Of a DNA stretch of 7,001 nucleotides, positions 1-6,444 are shown piece after piece; position 1 is the first letter of the stretch; each line of letters begins with the position of its first letter. The notes beneath the pieces were generated by a model. It was not told the origin of the DNA. It did no database searches and saw only the letters and a program-made list of their open reading frames with translations. Made by a program: the position numbers and the translations under genes. Source of the stretch: an uncultured Clostridia bacterium (GTDB lineage Bacteria; Bacillota; Clostridia; TANB77; CAG-508); assembly GCA_944388645.1 (NCBI GenBank), contig CALXJO010000052.1, positions 1 through 7,001 of the forward strand, written 5' to 3'.

Positions 1-365
1 AATTTTGGACTTACGAAATTCTACAGCAAGAGTTATTATCTAATAATTCTAAGTATATTGTTGCAAAATCTTTAGATAATATTATTGTAGGTTTTGCAGG
101 TATAAAAATTATATTAGATACTGCAGAACTTATGAATATTGTAACAAAAAAATCATTTAGAGCAAACGGAATTGGGAAACTTATGCTAGAATATTTAATT
201 AATATGTGCAAAAACGGAAAAATAAAAACTTTAAATTTAGAAGTAAATAGCCAAAATACTATTGCAATTAATTTATATAAAAAGTATAATTTTAAAGAAG
301 TTGGACTAAGAAAAAAATATTATAATAATACATATGATGCAATTTTAATGAGTCTTAATTTTTAG
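1..365 (+). CDS. rimI: RimI-type ribosomal protein N-acetyltransferase (3' part, start outside window)
   Basis: This gene is open from the window edge (first whole codon at base 3) and gives 120 residues ending in TAG; the start codon is missing. It looks like a GNAT-fold acetyltransferase of the RimI type, which moves acetyl from acetyl-CoA to the N-terminal amine of a ribosomal protein (S18 in E. coli) in the cytoplasm. The visible order fits RimI: FWTYEILQQEL near the N-terminus, a beta hairpin (IIVGFAGIKI), then LMNIVTKKSFRANGIG containing the acetyl-CoA-binding R-x-x-G-x-G loop. After that come LNLEVNSQN, AINLYKKYNF and the C-terminal GLRKKYYNNTYDAILM. The Glu of LEV and the Tyr of NLY match residues reported as catalytic in E. 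coli RimI. RimI proteins are usually about 150 residues, so roughly 25-30 are lost. An internal ATG at 132 lies inside the domain and is not the real start. A relaxed-specificity GNAT paralogue cannot be excluded. The gene probably shares a transcript with the protease gene 39 bases downstream. Confidence 0.88.
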   Translation, partial: FWTYEILQQELLSNNSKYIVAKSLDNIIVGFAGIKIILDTAELMNIVTKKSFRANGIGKLMLEYLINMCKNGKIKTLNLEVNSQNTIAINLYKKYNFKEVGLRKKYYNNTYDAILMSLNF

Positions 366-388
366 ATTACTCAAAAGAATAAATTTAT

Positions 389-394
389 AGGAGG
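389..394 (+). promoter_or_regulatory. Ribosome binding site of the Lon-like protease gene
   Basis: A perfect AGGAGG lies ten bases before the ATG at 405. A nearer ATG at 397 is only two bases from this site and opens just three codons (ATG TAC TTA) before a TGA that overlaps the ATG at 405, so the start at 405 is preferred. No terminator hairpin is visible between this site and the upstream stop codon, which supports co-transcription with the acetyltransferase gene. Confidence 0.85.
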
Positions 395-404
395 AAATGT
401 ACTT

Positions 405-2792
405 ATGAAAAACGAATATGAACTTTCATATAAAAGTTTAAAATCAACTTGTAACCCAAACATATTTAAATTCGAAACAACAGAAAGCTTAGAACCAATA
501 CGTGGTGGTATTGGTCAGGATAGAGGTATTAAAGCTTTAGAATTTGGTCTTAACGTAGATATTAATGGCTATAATTTATACCTAGAAGGTCCAAGTGGTG
601 TTGGAAAAACAATGTACACCAAAAACTATTTGGATACTATTTCTAAAAAGAAAAAAATCCCACAAGATTGGTGCTATATATATAATTTTGATAATCCAAA
701 TGAACCTATTGCTGTATCTTTATCTGCAGGACAGGGTAAAGAATTTAGAGATGCAATGGATAGATTTATAAAAGATATAAAACATGATATTAAAGAGACT
801 TTTAGTAATGATGATTTTGAAAAAGAAAGAGCATTAATAAAACAAGAATTTGATGCCAAAAGAGCAGAACTTATGACAAAATTAAATGAGACATCTGCCC
901 AATATGGTTTTCAGGTAAAGTCTGCAAGTAATGGTATATATATGATGCCTGTTCTAAATGGTAAAACAATTGAAGAAGAAGAATTTGAAAAACTTGACGA
1001 GCAAACCAAAAAAGATTTTGAAGATAAATCTTCTATAGTTCAACAACATGTAATGGAAGCAATATCACAAATTAAAGCTATACAATTAGAATCTGATAAA
1101 AAGATTAGTGAATGGCAATCAAATGTTGCTTTACTTACAGTAAATGCACATATAAATTATATAAAACAAAACTTTAAGAGAAATAAGAAAATAAATAAAT
1201 TTTTAGATGATATTAAAAAAGATATTTTAAAAAATGTAAATGCTTTTTTAGTAAATGATGAAAATTCTAAACAAATTTCACAGCAACCACAAAGACCGGA
1301 AATTCAAAGACCTTGGCTTAATTATAGAGTTAATTTATTTATAGATAACAGTAATCTTGAAGGTGCTCCTGTTATTATGGATTCAAATTATTCATACCCT
1401 AATTTATTTGGAAAGCTTGAATATGAGAATTATTATGGCAGTTTAAAAACAGATTATACAATGCTTAAACCTGGTCTACTTCATATTGCTAATGGCGGTT
1501 ATCTAATAATGCAAGCAACAGATATTCTTTCAAACTCTTTATGTTATGAAACTTTAAAGAAAGTATTAAGAACAAAAGAATTAGGAATAGAAAATATTGC
1601 AGAACAACGTACTTCTATGGTAATGGTTTCTTTAAAACCTGAACCTATTCCTTTAAACTTAAAAGTTATTTTAATTGGAAATGAAGCTATTTATCAAACT
1701 TTAATATCTATGGATTCAGACTTTAGAAAATTATTCAAAATAAAGGTTGAGTTTGAAGATGACGCTCCTATGACTGCTGAAAACATGAATAAACTTGCTA
1801 GAGTTGTTGAAGGATTTTGCAAAAACGAAGAACTTCCACATCTAGATAAAGGCGGAATGGCAAGAGTTATTGAATTTGCATCTAGACTTGCAGATGACCA
1901 AACTAAACTCTCTACTAGATTTAGTGAAATTACTCAAATTGTTGGAGAAGCAGCCACTCTTGCAAAATTAAATAGAGAAAAAATTATCACAGCTCAAACA
2001 ATTGATACAGCCTTAAAGCAAAGAGATGAAAGAGTTCAAAAATATAATGAAAGATATCTTGAAATGATTAATAATCATACTCTTTTAATAGATACTTCTG
2101 GATTCCAAGTTGGACAAATAAATGGACTTACAGTTATGAATATTGGAGACTACTCATTTGGGCTTCCTGCTAGAATTACAGCTAACACTTATGTTGGTAA
2201 AAATGGAATAATAGATATTGAACGAGAAGTTGATATGTCTGGCTCAAGCCATTCTAAAGGAATTTTAATTCTTACAGGTTATTTAGGCGAAATGTTTGCA
2301 CAAGATATGCCATTATCACTTACTGCAAGTGTTTGCTTTGAACAACTTTACAATGGAGTTGATGGAGATAGTGCTTCTAGTACAGAATTATATGCAATAC
2401 TTTCAAGCTTATCTGGAGTACCTATAAATCAAGCAATTGCAGTAACAGGATCTGTAAACCAAAAAGGTGAAATTCAACCAATTGGTGGAGTAAACGAAAA
2501 AATAGAAGGATTCTTTAGAATATGTAAAACACGTGGATTAGATGGAACTCATGGAGTAATGATTCCAAAATTAAATGTAAAGAATTTAAATTTATCTGAT
2601 GAAGTTGTAGAAGCAGTAAAAAATAAACAATTCCATATCTATGCAATATCTACAATAGAACAAGGAATTGAATTATTAACAGGAGTACCTGCTGGTAAAA
2701 AAGACTCTACAGGAAGATTTCCTGCAGGAAGTATAAACTTCTTAGCATATGCCAAACTTAGAAAATATGCTAAGATAAGCAAAGAAGATTAA
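405..2792 (+). CDS. Lon-like protease, LonB/LonC (AAA_32) type, with split AAA module
   Basis: A 795-residue cytosolic serine protease with an N-terminal AAA-type module and a C-terminal Lon protease domain. Walker A is intact (GPSGVGKT, residues 62-69, Lys68). A long charged, helical and probably coiled-coil insertion follows (about 112-290), so the next ATPase elements are roughly 300 residues away: ANGGYLIMQATD at the Walker B place (362-373), sensor-1 Asn426, a likely arginine finger at Arg441 (FRKLF) and a sensor-2-like Arg505 (STRFSE). The proteolytic domain covers about 560-765. Its catalytic dyad is visible as Ser656 in GDSASSTE and Lys699 in GGVNEKIEG, 43 residues apart as in E. coli Lon (Ser679/Lys722). 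There is no classical Lon N-terminal substrate domain and no transmembrane segment, which separates it from LonA and from the membrane-bound archaeal LonB. By family it should degrade damaged or regulatory proteins; the substrate is unknown. The Walker B position has Gln instead of an acidic residue, so ATP hydrolysis may be weak or altered. The start is supported by the AGGAGG upstream. Confidence 0.9.
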   Translation: MKNEYELSYKSLKSTCNPNIFKFETTESLEPIRGGIGQDRGIKALEFGLNVDINGYNLYLEGPSGVGKTMYTKNYLDTISKKKKIPQDWCYIYNFDNPNEPIAVSLSAGQGKEFRDAMDRFIKDIKHDIKETFSNDDFEKERALIKQEFDAKRAELMTKLNETSAQYGFQVKSASNGIYMMPVLNGKTIEEEEFEKLDEQTKKDFEDKSSIVQQHVMEAISQIKAIQLESDKKISEWQSNVALLTVNAHINYIKQNFKRNKKINKFLDDIKKDILKNVNAFLVNDENSKQISQQPQRPEIQRPWLNYRVNLFIDNSNLEGAPVIMDSNYSYPNLFGKLEYENYYGSLKTDYTMLKPGLLHIANGGYLIMQATDILSNSLCYETLKKVLRTKELGIENIAEQRTSMVMVSLKPEPIPLNLKVILIGNEAIYQTLISMDSDFRKLFKIKVEFEDDAPMTAENMNKLARVVEGFCKNEELPHLDKGGMARVIEFASRLADDQTKLSTRFSEITQIVGEAATLAKLNREKIITAQTIDTALKQRDERVQKYNERYLEMINNHTLLIDTSGFQVGQINGLTVMNIGDYSFGLPARITANTYVGKNGIIDIEREVDMSGSSHSKGILILTGYLGEMFAQDMPLSLTASVCFEQLYNGVDGDSASSTELYAILSSLSGVPINQAIAVTGSVNQKGEIQPIGGVNEKIEGFFRICKTRGLDGTHGVMIPKLNVKNLNLSDEVVEAVKNKQFHIYAISTIEQGIELLTGVPAGKKDSTGRFPAGSINFLAYAKLRKYAKISKED

Positions 2793-2796
2793 AAAT

Positions 2797-2831
2797 TTTC
2801 GCCCAAGAGGGACGCCCCTTTTTGGGCGAAA
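2797..2831. terminator. Terminator-like hairpin, unit A of the inverted pair
   Basis: The hairpin begins four bases after the protease stop codon. The outer stem TTTCGCCCAA (2797-2806) pairs with TTGGGCGAAA (2822-2831), and an inner AGGG/CCCT stem (2808-2811 with 2816-2819) closes a four-base loop. On the + strand it is followed by AAATTATTTAAAT, a poor U tract, so it may be weak for the protease transcript. On the - strand it is followed by AAAATTTTT, so it could catch transcripts that run through unit B from ileS. Confidence 0.7.
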
Positions 2832-2888
2832 TTATTTAAATATTAGTGTTAAAAAAATCGCCCAAAAAGGGGCGTCCCTCTTGGGCGA
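2799..2888. repeat. Pair of identical 31-bp palindromic GC-rich units in inverted orientation
   Basis: Bases 2799-2829 and the reverse complement of 2858-2888 are identical over 31 bp, and the identity stops sharply on both sides. The 28-base spacer (2830-2857) is almost pure A/T. Each unit is itself an imperfect palindrome with ends CGCCCAA and TTGGGCG and a nested GGGACGCCCC core. The 29-base core of each unit is about 69 percent G+C, in strong contrast to the surroundings. The pair can fold either as two separate terminator hairpins or as one 31-bp perfect hairpin with a 28-base loop. Exact identity plus sharp borders suggests duplication by inversion or insertion of a dispersed repeat, rather than chance evolution of two terminators; this is inference. 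Confidence 0.9.
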
Positions 2889-2896
2889 TTTTCTTT
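2851..2896. terminator. Bidirectional rho-independent terminator shared by ileS and the protease gene (unit B)
   Basis: The outer stem AAAATCGCCCAA (2854-2865) pairs with TTGGGCGATTTT (2881-2892), with an inner AGGG/CCCT stem (2868-2871 with 2876-2879). Read on the - strand, the hairpin follows the ileS stop codon within a few bases and ends in seven T (2851-2857 are all A on the + strand), a textbook terminator. Read on the + strand it is followed by ATTTTCTTTATTTTG, also U-rich, so it should end the protease transcript as well. That + strand U tract runs into the ileS stop codon, so convergent transcripts would overlap slightly at their 3' ends. Confidence 0.88.
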
Positions 2897-5800
2897 ATTT
2901 TGTTACTTTCTTTACATCCATAACTAGTTTTAAGCCATTGATATTTGCTTCTTTGTAATCTGCATTTTTGTCATCATATTTTACTTCAAGAGCAAGTGTT
3001 TCTTTCTTTATTTCATCTTCATATTTTTTGATTACATCAATTACAGTTTTATCTCCAGATACATATAAATCTATATTATCCATTACTTCAAATCCAGAGT
3101 CTTTTCTCATATTTTGAACTTTTGATAATACCTCTCTTAAATATCCTTCTTCACGTAGTTCATCTGTAATTGTTGTATCTAGCATTACACCTATTTGCCC
3201 TTCTCCTGCAAATGAGTATCCTTCTTTTCCTTGCATCATTACTAATAGATTAGATTCATTTAGTTCTAGGTCTACATCATTATTTTCGTCTAAAACTATA
3301 ACATGACCTTTTCCAGATTTCACATCATTTGCTAAATCCATTGGATTTAGTTTTGCAATTTCTTCTCTTATTTTTGGAATATATCTACCATATTCTTTAC
3401 CAAGTACTGGTAAGTTTGGCTTTATCTCAAAATTAACATATTGAGACATATCAGCTCCAAGCTCAACTGCTTTTATGTTTAATTCTTCCTTTATAATATT
3501 TCCATAATATTCTGGAAGTGTTGCAACAGATATAAGCATTTTAGAAAGTGGTTGTCTGTTTTTGATATTTGCAGTGTTTCTAGCACTTCTTCCAAGTTCA
3601 ACTATTTTGTATGCTAATCCCATTTCTTGTTCTAGCTTGCTATCTACTTCTGATTCGTTATATTCAGGCCAGTAACATAGATGAACACTTTCTGGTGCAC
3701 TATTATCTAATCCTACAACTAAATTTTGGTAAATTTCTTCAGCAATAAATGGTACAAATGGTGCTATAACTTTACTTACTGTTGTAAGTACTCTGTATAA
3801 TGTTGTATATGCCCCTATCTTGTCATCATTTAAATCTGTTTGCCAATATCTTTCTCTATTTCTTCTTACATACCAATTTGATAATTCTTCTGTAAAACTT
3901 TCAATTTGGTTTGCAGCTCCTGTTATATCATATGCATCTAATTTATCTGCAACAGTTTTTATAAGTGTATTTAATTTTGAAATTATCCATTTATCCATTA
4001 TATTATCTGATTTAAAATCAGCATATTTCAAAGGATTGAATTGATCTATTTCCGCATATAGTACATAGAATGAATATACATTCCAAAGTGTACTTAAAAA
4101 GCCTCTTTGTGATTTTTTAACATTCTCTATTGATAGTCTTGATGAAATCCATGGTGCACTTCCTGTATAGAAATACCATCTTGAAGCATCTGCTCCAACT
4201 TCATCTAATAAAGCAATTGGGTCTACACCATTTTTCTTTGACTTAGACATTTTATGTCCATTTCCATCTAATACGTGTCCTAGAACTATACAATTTTCAA
4301 ATGGTATTTTATCAAATAAAGCTGTTCCTAAAGCAGTTAAAGTATAGAACCATCCTCTTGTTTGGTCTATTGCTTCTGATATAAATTGTGCTGGGAAGTT
4401 ATTTTTAAATATGTCTTGGTTTTCAAATGGATAGTGCCATTGTGCAAAAGGCATTGAACCAGAGTCAAACCAACAATCTATAACTTCTTTTGCTCTCTTC
4501 ATTTTCTTTCCACAAACTGGACATTTTAAATATACATTATCTATATATGGTTTGTGTAATTCTATATCATCTGGACAGTCTATTGCCTTTTCTTTCAATT
4601 CTTCTATGCTTCCTATACACTCTCTGTGACTACAGTTTTCGTCTTCACAAGTCCAAATTGGAAGTGGAGTTCCCCAATAACGGTCTCTTGAAATTGCCCA
4701 ATCTATAACGTTTTCTAAGAATTTTCCAAATCTTCCTGTTTTAATTGTTTCTGGGTACCAATTAACTTTGTTGTTGTTTGTAACAAGTTCATCTCTTAAT
4801 TTACTCATTGCAACAAACCAGCTCTCTTTTGGATAATATAGAAGTGGTGTGTCACATCTCCAACAATGTGGGTATGAGTGTAGATGTTTTTCTTTGCTAA
4901 ATAATTTGTTTTGTTCTTGTAACCATTTACAAATATCTTCGTTACAATCTCTAACAAATCTTCCAGCCCAAGGCGTAACTTCTTTTACAAAGTTTCCTGA
5001 TTTATCTACTAAATTAACAAAGTCTATACCATTTTGTTTTGCAACTAAACTATCATCTTCACCATATGCAGGTGCAATGTGAACTATTCCAGTTCCTTCT
5101 GATAGTGTTACGAAATCTCCATGTATTACTACAAAAGCTTTTCCTTCTACTTTTGCAAATGGCATTAATTGCTCATATTTTGTTCCAAGTAGTTCTTCAC
5201 CTTTATATTCTCTTAATATTTCATATTTTTTGTCTTTTAAAACAGTATCGCATAAATCTTTTGCAAGAACATATACTTCATTTTTTGGTTCTTCTTCTGT
5301 TCCTACATTTACTTTTGCATCAACATAAGTATAAGATTTATTTACGCAAAGTGCTAAGTTTGATGGTAAAGTCCAAGGAGTTGTTGTCCAAGCAAGAATG
5401 TATTTATCTTCTCCTACTATTTTAAATTTGGCAACACATGTTAAATCTTTTACATCTTTATAACCTTGTGCAACTTCATGTGATGATAAAGCTGTTCCAC
5501 ATCTTGGGCAATATGGCATTACTTTATGACCTTCATATAAAAGACCTTTATTCCATAATTCTTTTAAAGCCCACCATACAGACTCTATATAATCATTATG
5601 ATATGTTACATATGGGTGTTCCATGTCTACCCAGTAACCTACTTTCTCAGACATCTCTTCCCAAATATGAACATATTGGAAAACACTTTCTTTACATTCC
5701 TTTACAAAGTTTTCTACTCCATATTTTTCTATTTGCTCTTTTCCAGAAATTCCTAGTTTCTTCTCAATTTCTAGCTCTACTGGTAAACCATGTGTGTCCC

Positions 5801-6056
5801 AACCTGCTTTTCTTAAAACTTTATATCCTCTCATTACTTTGTATCTAGGAATTATATCTTTTATAACCCTAGTAATAATGTGACCAGCATGAGGCCTACC
5901 ATTTGCTGTTGGAGGTCCATCATAAAAAGTAAAATATCTTTTACCTTCGTTCATTGCAAAATTCTTGTGTATAATATCTTTTTGTTTCCAAGTTTCTGCA
6001 ATTCTTCTTTCCATTCCTACAAAACCATCTTTGCCAAGTTCAACTTTCTTATACAT
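2895..6056 (-). CDS. ileS: Isoleucyl-tRNA synthetase, long IleS2 type
   Basis: A complete 1053-residue class I aminoacyl-tRNA synthetase that charges tRNA-Ile with isoleucine and edits valine. The Rossmann catalytic core shows the HXGH motif as HAGH (residues 56-59, inside GPPTANGRPHAGH) and KMSKS at 602-606. The inserted CP1 editing domain (about 190-395) carries the Thr-rich TTTPW (224-228) and the GTGIVHIAP...GEDD segment whose Asp335 is the likely editing aspartate. Cysteine pairs C183/C186 with C398/C401, and C470/C475 with C512/C515, look like two zinc sites. The anticodon-binding helical domain spans about 670-840. A long C-terminal part (about 860-1053) resembles the DUF5915-type tail of IleS2 enzymes and replaces the C-terminal zinc finger of the roughly 930-residue IleS1. 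IleS2 enzymes are the eukaryote-like branch, known for lower mupirocin sensitivity. The start is fixed by AAGGAGG seven bases upstream. It is controlled by the T-box leader and converges on the Lon-like protease gene. Confidence 0.97.
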   Translation of the reverse strand: MYKKVELGKDGFVGMERRIAETWKQKDIIHKNFAMNEGKRYFTFYDGPPTANGRPHAGHIITRVIKDIIPRYKVMRGYKVLRKAGWDTHGLPVELEIEKKLGISGKEQIEKYGVENFVKECKESVFQYVHIWEEMSEKVGYWVDMEHPYVTYHNDYIESVWWALKELWNKGLLYEGHKVMPYCPRCGTALSSHEVAQGYKDVKDLTCVAKFKIVGEDKYILAWTTTPWTLPSNLALCVNKSYTYVDAKVNVGTEEEPKNEVYVLAKDLCDTVLKDKKYEILREYKGEELLGTKYEQLMPFAKVEGKAFVVIHGDFVTLSEGTGIVHIAPAYGEDDSLVAKQNGIDFVNLVDKSGNFVKEVTPWAGRFVRDCNEDICKWLQEQNKLFSKEKHLHSYPHCWRCDTPLLYYPKESWFVAMSKLRDELVTNNNKVNWYPETIKTGRFGKFLENVIDWAISRDRYWGTPLPIWTCEDENCSHRECIGSIEELKEKAIDCPDDIELHKPYIDNVYLKCPVCGKKMKRAKEVIDCWFDSGSMPFAQWHYPFENQDIFKNNFPAQFISEAIDQTRGWFYTLTALGTALFDKIPFENCIVLGHVLDGNGHKMSKSKKNGVDPIALLDEVGADASRWYFYTGSAPWISSRLSIENVKKSQRGFLSTLWNVYSFYVLYAEIDQFNPLKYADFKSDNIMDKWIISKLNTLIKTVADKLDAYDITGAANQIESFTEELSNWYVRRNRERYWQTDLNDDKIGAYTTLYRVLTTVSKVIAPFVPFIAEEIYQNLVVGLDNSAPESVHLCYWPEYNESEVDSKLEQEMGLAYKIVELGRSARNTANIKNRQPLSKMLISVATLPEYYGNIIKEELNIKAVELGADMSQYVNFEIKPNLPVLGKEYGRYIPKIREEIAKLNPMDLANDVKSGKGHVIVLDENNDVDLELNESNLLVMMQGKEGYSFAGEGQIGVMLDTTITDELREEGYLREVLSKVQNMRKDSGFEVMDNIDLYVSGDKTVIDVIKKYEDEIKKETLALEVKYDDKNADYKEANINGLKLVMDVKKVTK

Positions 6057-6063
6057 TTTGCTT

Positions 6064-6070
6064 CCTCCTT
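6064..6070 (-). promoter_or_regulatory. Ribosome binding site of ileS
   Basis: On the - strand AAGGAGG is separated by seven bases (AAGCAAA) from the ATG at 6056. It lies just downstream of the T-box terminator, so it is transcribed only when the leader is antiterminated. Confidence 0.92.
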
Positions 6071-6088
6071 TTATTTTTTATAATAAGA

Positions 6089-6348
6089 ACAAAAAAGCCA
6101 ATTCATCCTTTTATAGGACGAATTGACTTTCGCGGTACCACCTAATTTGAGAATATATAAATATTCTCCACCTCATTTATCTTTTAACGCAAGATTTACG
6201 ATTTATATTACTTTTTATTTTCACATAAACAATTCAAAGGTGATAATAAATAAATACATTTTACCAAACTTTCACCTAACCTTTGGCTCTCTAAAAAATG
6301 TGCTTTTATTTACCTTGTCCTTATCATAATTTTTAAATATTTTAATTG
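6089..6348 (-). promoter_or_regulatory. T-box riboswitch controlling ileS, isoleucine specifier
   Basis: A tRNA-sensing leader of about 260 bases. The T-box motif AATTAGGTGGTACCGCG is at 6131-6147 (- strand). Stem I can be drawn: base helix AAGGU (6312-6316) with ACCUU (6237-6241), upper helix ACAUUUU (6295-6301) with AAAAUGU (6256-6262), and apical CCAAA (6282-6286) with UUUGG (6264-6268). It has the AGAGAG and GGUGAAA elements usual in the distal part of Stem I. In the 3' side of the internal loop, directly before the base helix, is ATC (6242-6244), an isoleucine codon followed by the usual purine. A stem III-like hairpin (6149-6168, GAGAATA/TATTCTC) precedes the T-box. The antiterminator forms from UAGG plus GCGAA pairing with UUCGU plus CCUA. 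Its bulge holds UGGU, complementary to the ACCA end of tRNA-Ile (discriminator A). Uncharged tRNA-Ile should therefore allow read-through into ileS. Confidence 0.95.
6090..6129 (-). terminator. T-box leader terminator (attenuator) of ileS
   Basis: On the - strand AAGTCAATTCGTCCT (6129-6115) pairs with AGGATGAATTGGCTT (6109-6095) as a stem of about 15 bp with two G-U pairs. A five-base loop closes it, and the stem runs into a T tract (the A's at 6091-6096 on the + strand). The 5' arm contains UUCGUCCU, which is also needed for the antiterminator, so the two structures exclude each other. Confidence 0.93.
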
Positions 6349-6354
6349 TTTAAT

Positions 6355-6383
6355 ACTCTAACATATTTTTTTATAAAAATCAA
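6355..6383 (-). promoter_or_regulatory. Predicted sigma-A promoter of the ileS T-box transcript
   Basis: On the - strand a -35 TTGATT (6378-6383) and a -10 TAGAGT (6355-6360) are separated by exactly 17 bases. A TG one base before the -10 hexamer gives an extended -10 (TGtTAGAGT), which would compensate for a 4-of-6 match. Transcription would begin near 6347-6349, about 30 bases before the start of T-box Stem I, as expected for such leaders. The upstream phosphatase gene ends at 6445, so the promoter sits entirely in the gap. Confidence 0.65.
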
Positions 6384-6444
6384 GACCTTATGTAAAATTT
6401 CTTATCTATGTAACAGATTCTTTATAAAACATTGCACTAATCCA

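Noticed and set aside
132..365. Treating the ATG at 132 as the start of a short 77-residue acetyltransferase.
   Set aside because: The frame is open upstream to the window edge and encodes the matching N-terminal part of a RimI domain, so the gene is cut by the window and not short.
397..408. Three-codon reading frame (ATG TAC TTA TGA) overlapping the protease start codon.
   Set aside because: Its ATG is only two bases from the Shine-Dalgarno, too close for good initiation. The ATG at 405 at ten bases is acceptable, and the overlap is probably chance.
2799..2888. A two-repeat CRISPR or an attachment site at the inverted pair.
   Set aside because: The copies are inverted, not direct. Each is a palindrome with a terminator-like T tract, and there is no integrase or cas gene nearby.
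5039..5848. Two + strand open frames (5039-5425 and 5438-5848) rich in Leu, His and Ile.
   Set aside because: They lie antisense to conserved ileS coding sequence, their low-complexity composition is what the complement of AT-rich codons gives, and no ribosome binding site or known family is recognisable.
6123..6329. A + strand open frame of 68 codons across the ileS leader.
   Set aside because: It overlaps the conserved T-box structure, has no ribosome binding site, and its sequence is explained by the complement of the riboswitch.
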